Below, in pieces: positions 63,993 to 64,000 of a DNA stretch of 64,000 nt. A model generated the notes under the pieces. It was not told the origin of the DNA and ran no database searches. It saw nothing but the letters and a program-made list of their open reading frames with translations. This DNA comes from CAVVDY01 sp963815775. Lineage in GTDB: Bacteria > Acidobacteriota > Terriglobia > Terriglobales > Acidobacteriaceae. Numbering within the stretch: position 1 is the stretch's first letter; the number at the start of each line of letters is the position of its first letter. The stretch covers positions 248,001 to 312,000 of the forward strand of contig CAWFIB010000025.1 of NCBI GenBank assembly GCA_963815775.1. Reading direction: 5' to 3'. The translations under genes and the position numbers were made by a program.

Positions 63993-64000
63993 ATCGAAGG

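Larger units (their letters stand above)
63532..64000. other. Terminal intergenic region packed with hairpins
   Basis: No supported gene. At least five separate hairpins and two copies of the word GTAGGGACGACA occur in under 450 bases; the hairpins are listed separately. Confidence 0.6.

Noticed and set aside
63532..64000. CRISPR array
   Set aside because: Hairpins are of different sequence and spacing, with no regular repeat-spacer units and no cas genes.

Overview
The window looks like a chromosomal segment of an acidobacterium (Acidobacteriota, Terriglobia/Koribacter-like). This is inferred from moderately high GC, the abundance of sigma-54 activators, an exosortase-type (XrtA/PEP-CTERM) exopolysaccharide locus, rplM-rpsI-rpsB-tsf and pyrH-frr blocks, and hairpin-rich intergenic DNA. 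No database search was possible, so the taxonomy is inference. I saw no rRNA or tRNA gene, CRISPR array or prophage.

Layout. 0-8 kb: hemB and a VOC protein, then a reverse-strand cluster of acyl carrier protein, FkbH-like HAD/GNAT protein, SGNH hydrolase and MBOAT acyltransferase, which together look like a pathway for attaching a small acyl or glyceryl group to a surface polymer; an SDR epimerase follows. 8-12 kb: a soluble histidine kinase/NtrC-type pair, a PilZ protein behind a good sigma-54 promoter, and a receiver-less sigma-54 activator. 12-22 kb: exopolysaccharide genes (export protein, outer-membrane barrel, Wzz/GumC co-polymerase, ExeA-like ATPase, tyrosine kinase, two glycosyltransferases, initiating sugar transferase) with no exosortase in view. 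22-29.4 kb: two secreted proteins and the reverse-strand run uvrA - CPBP protease - pyrE - mtnA.

29.4-37 kb: a redox module of monohaem cytochrome c, four-cluster ferredoxin, NrfD/HybB membrane protein, a sensor kinase with two haem-c-like motifs in its periplasmic domain, an NtrC-type regulator and an archaemetzincin. A sigma-54 promoter and a CRP/FNR-like palindrome precede it. 37-42.4 kb: an OmpR-type regulator, a kinase-like protein without a recognisable ATPase domain, a sigma-54 activator without DNA-binding domain, a FliA-type sigma factor, a truncated FlgI and a FlgM-like anti-sigma factor. It resembles a flagellar regulatory remnant or a re-used regulatory cascade.

42.4-52.3 kb: translation genes rplM, rpsI, rpsB, tsf, later pyrH and frr, interrupted by accessory DNA. 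This holds a PIN-domain gene cut by a complete IS630-family element (removing the element restores the frame exactly), a frameshifted recQ, a BrnT/BrnA toxin-antitoxin pair and a membrane protein with an in-frame amber codon. 52.3-64 kb: a long leader rich in inverted repeats before an OFA-type MFS transporter, then acs, a membrane protein, an M1 peptidase, ruvC, two secreted proteins (one with FecR domain), a GNAT protein, and a terminal intergenic region packed with hairpins.
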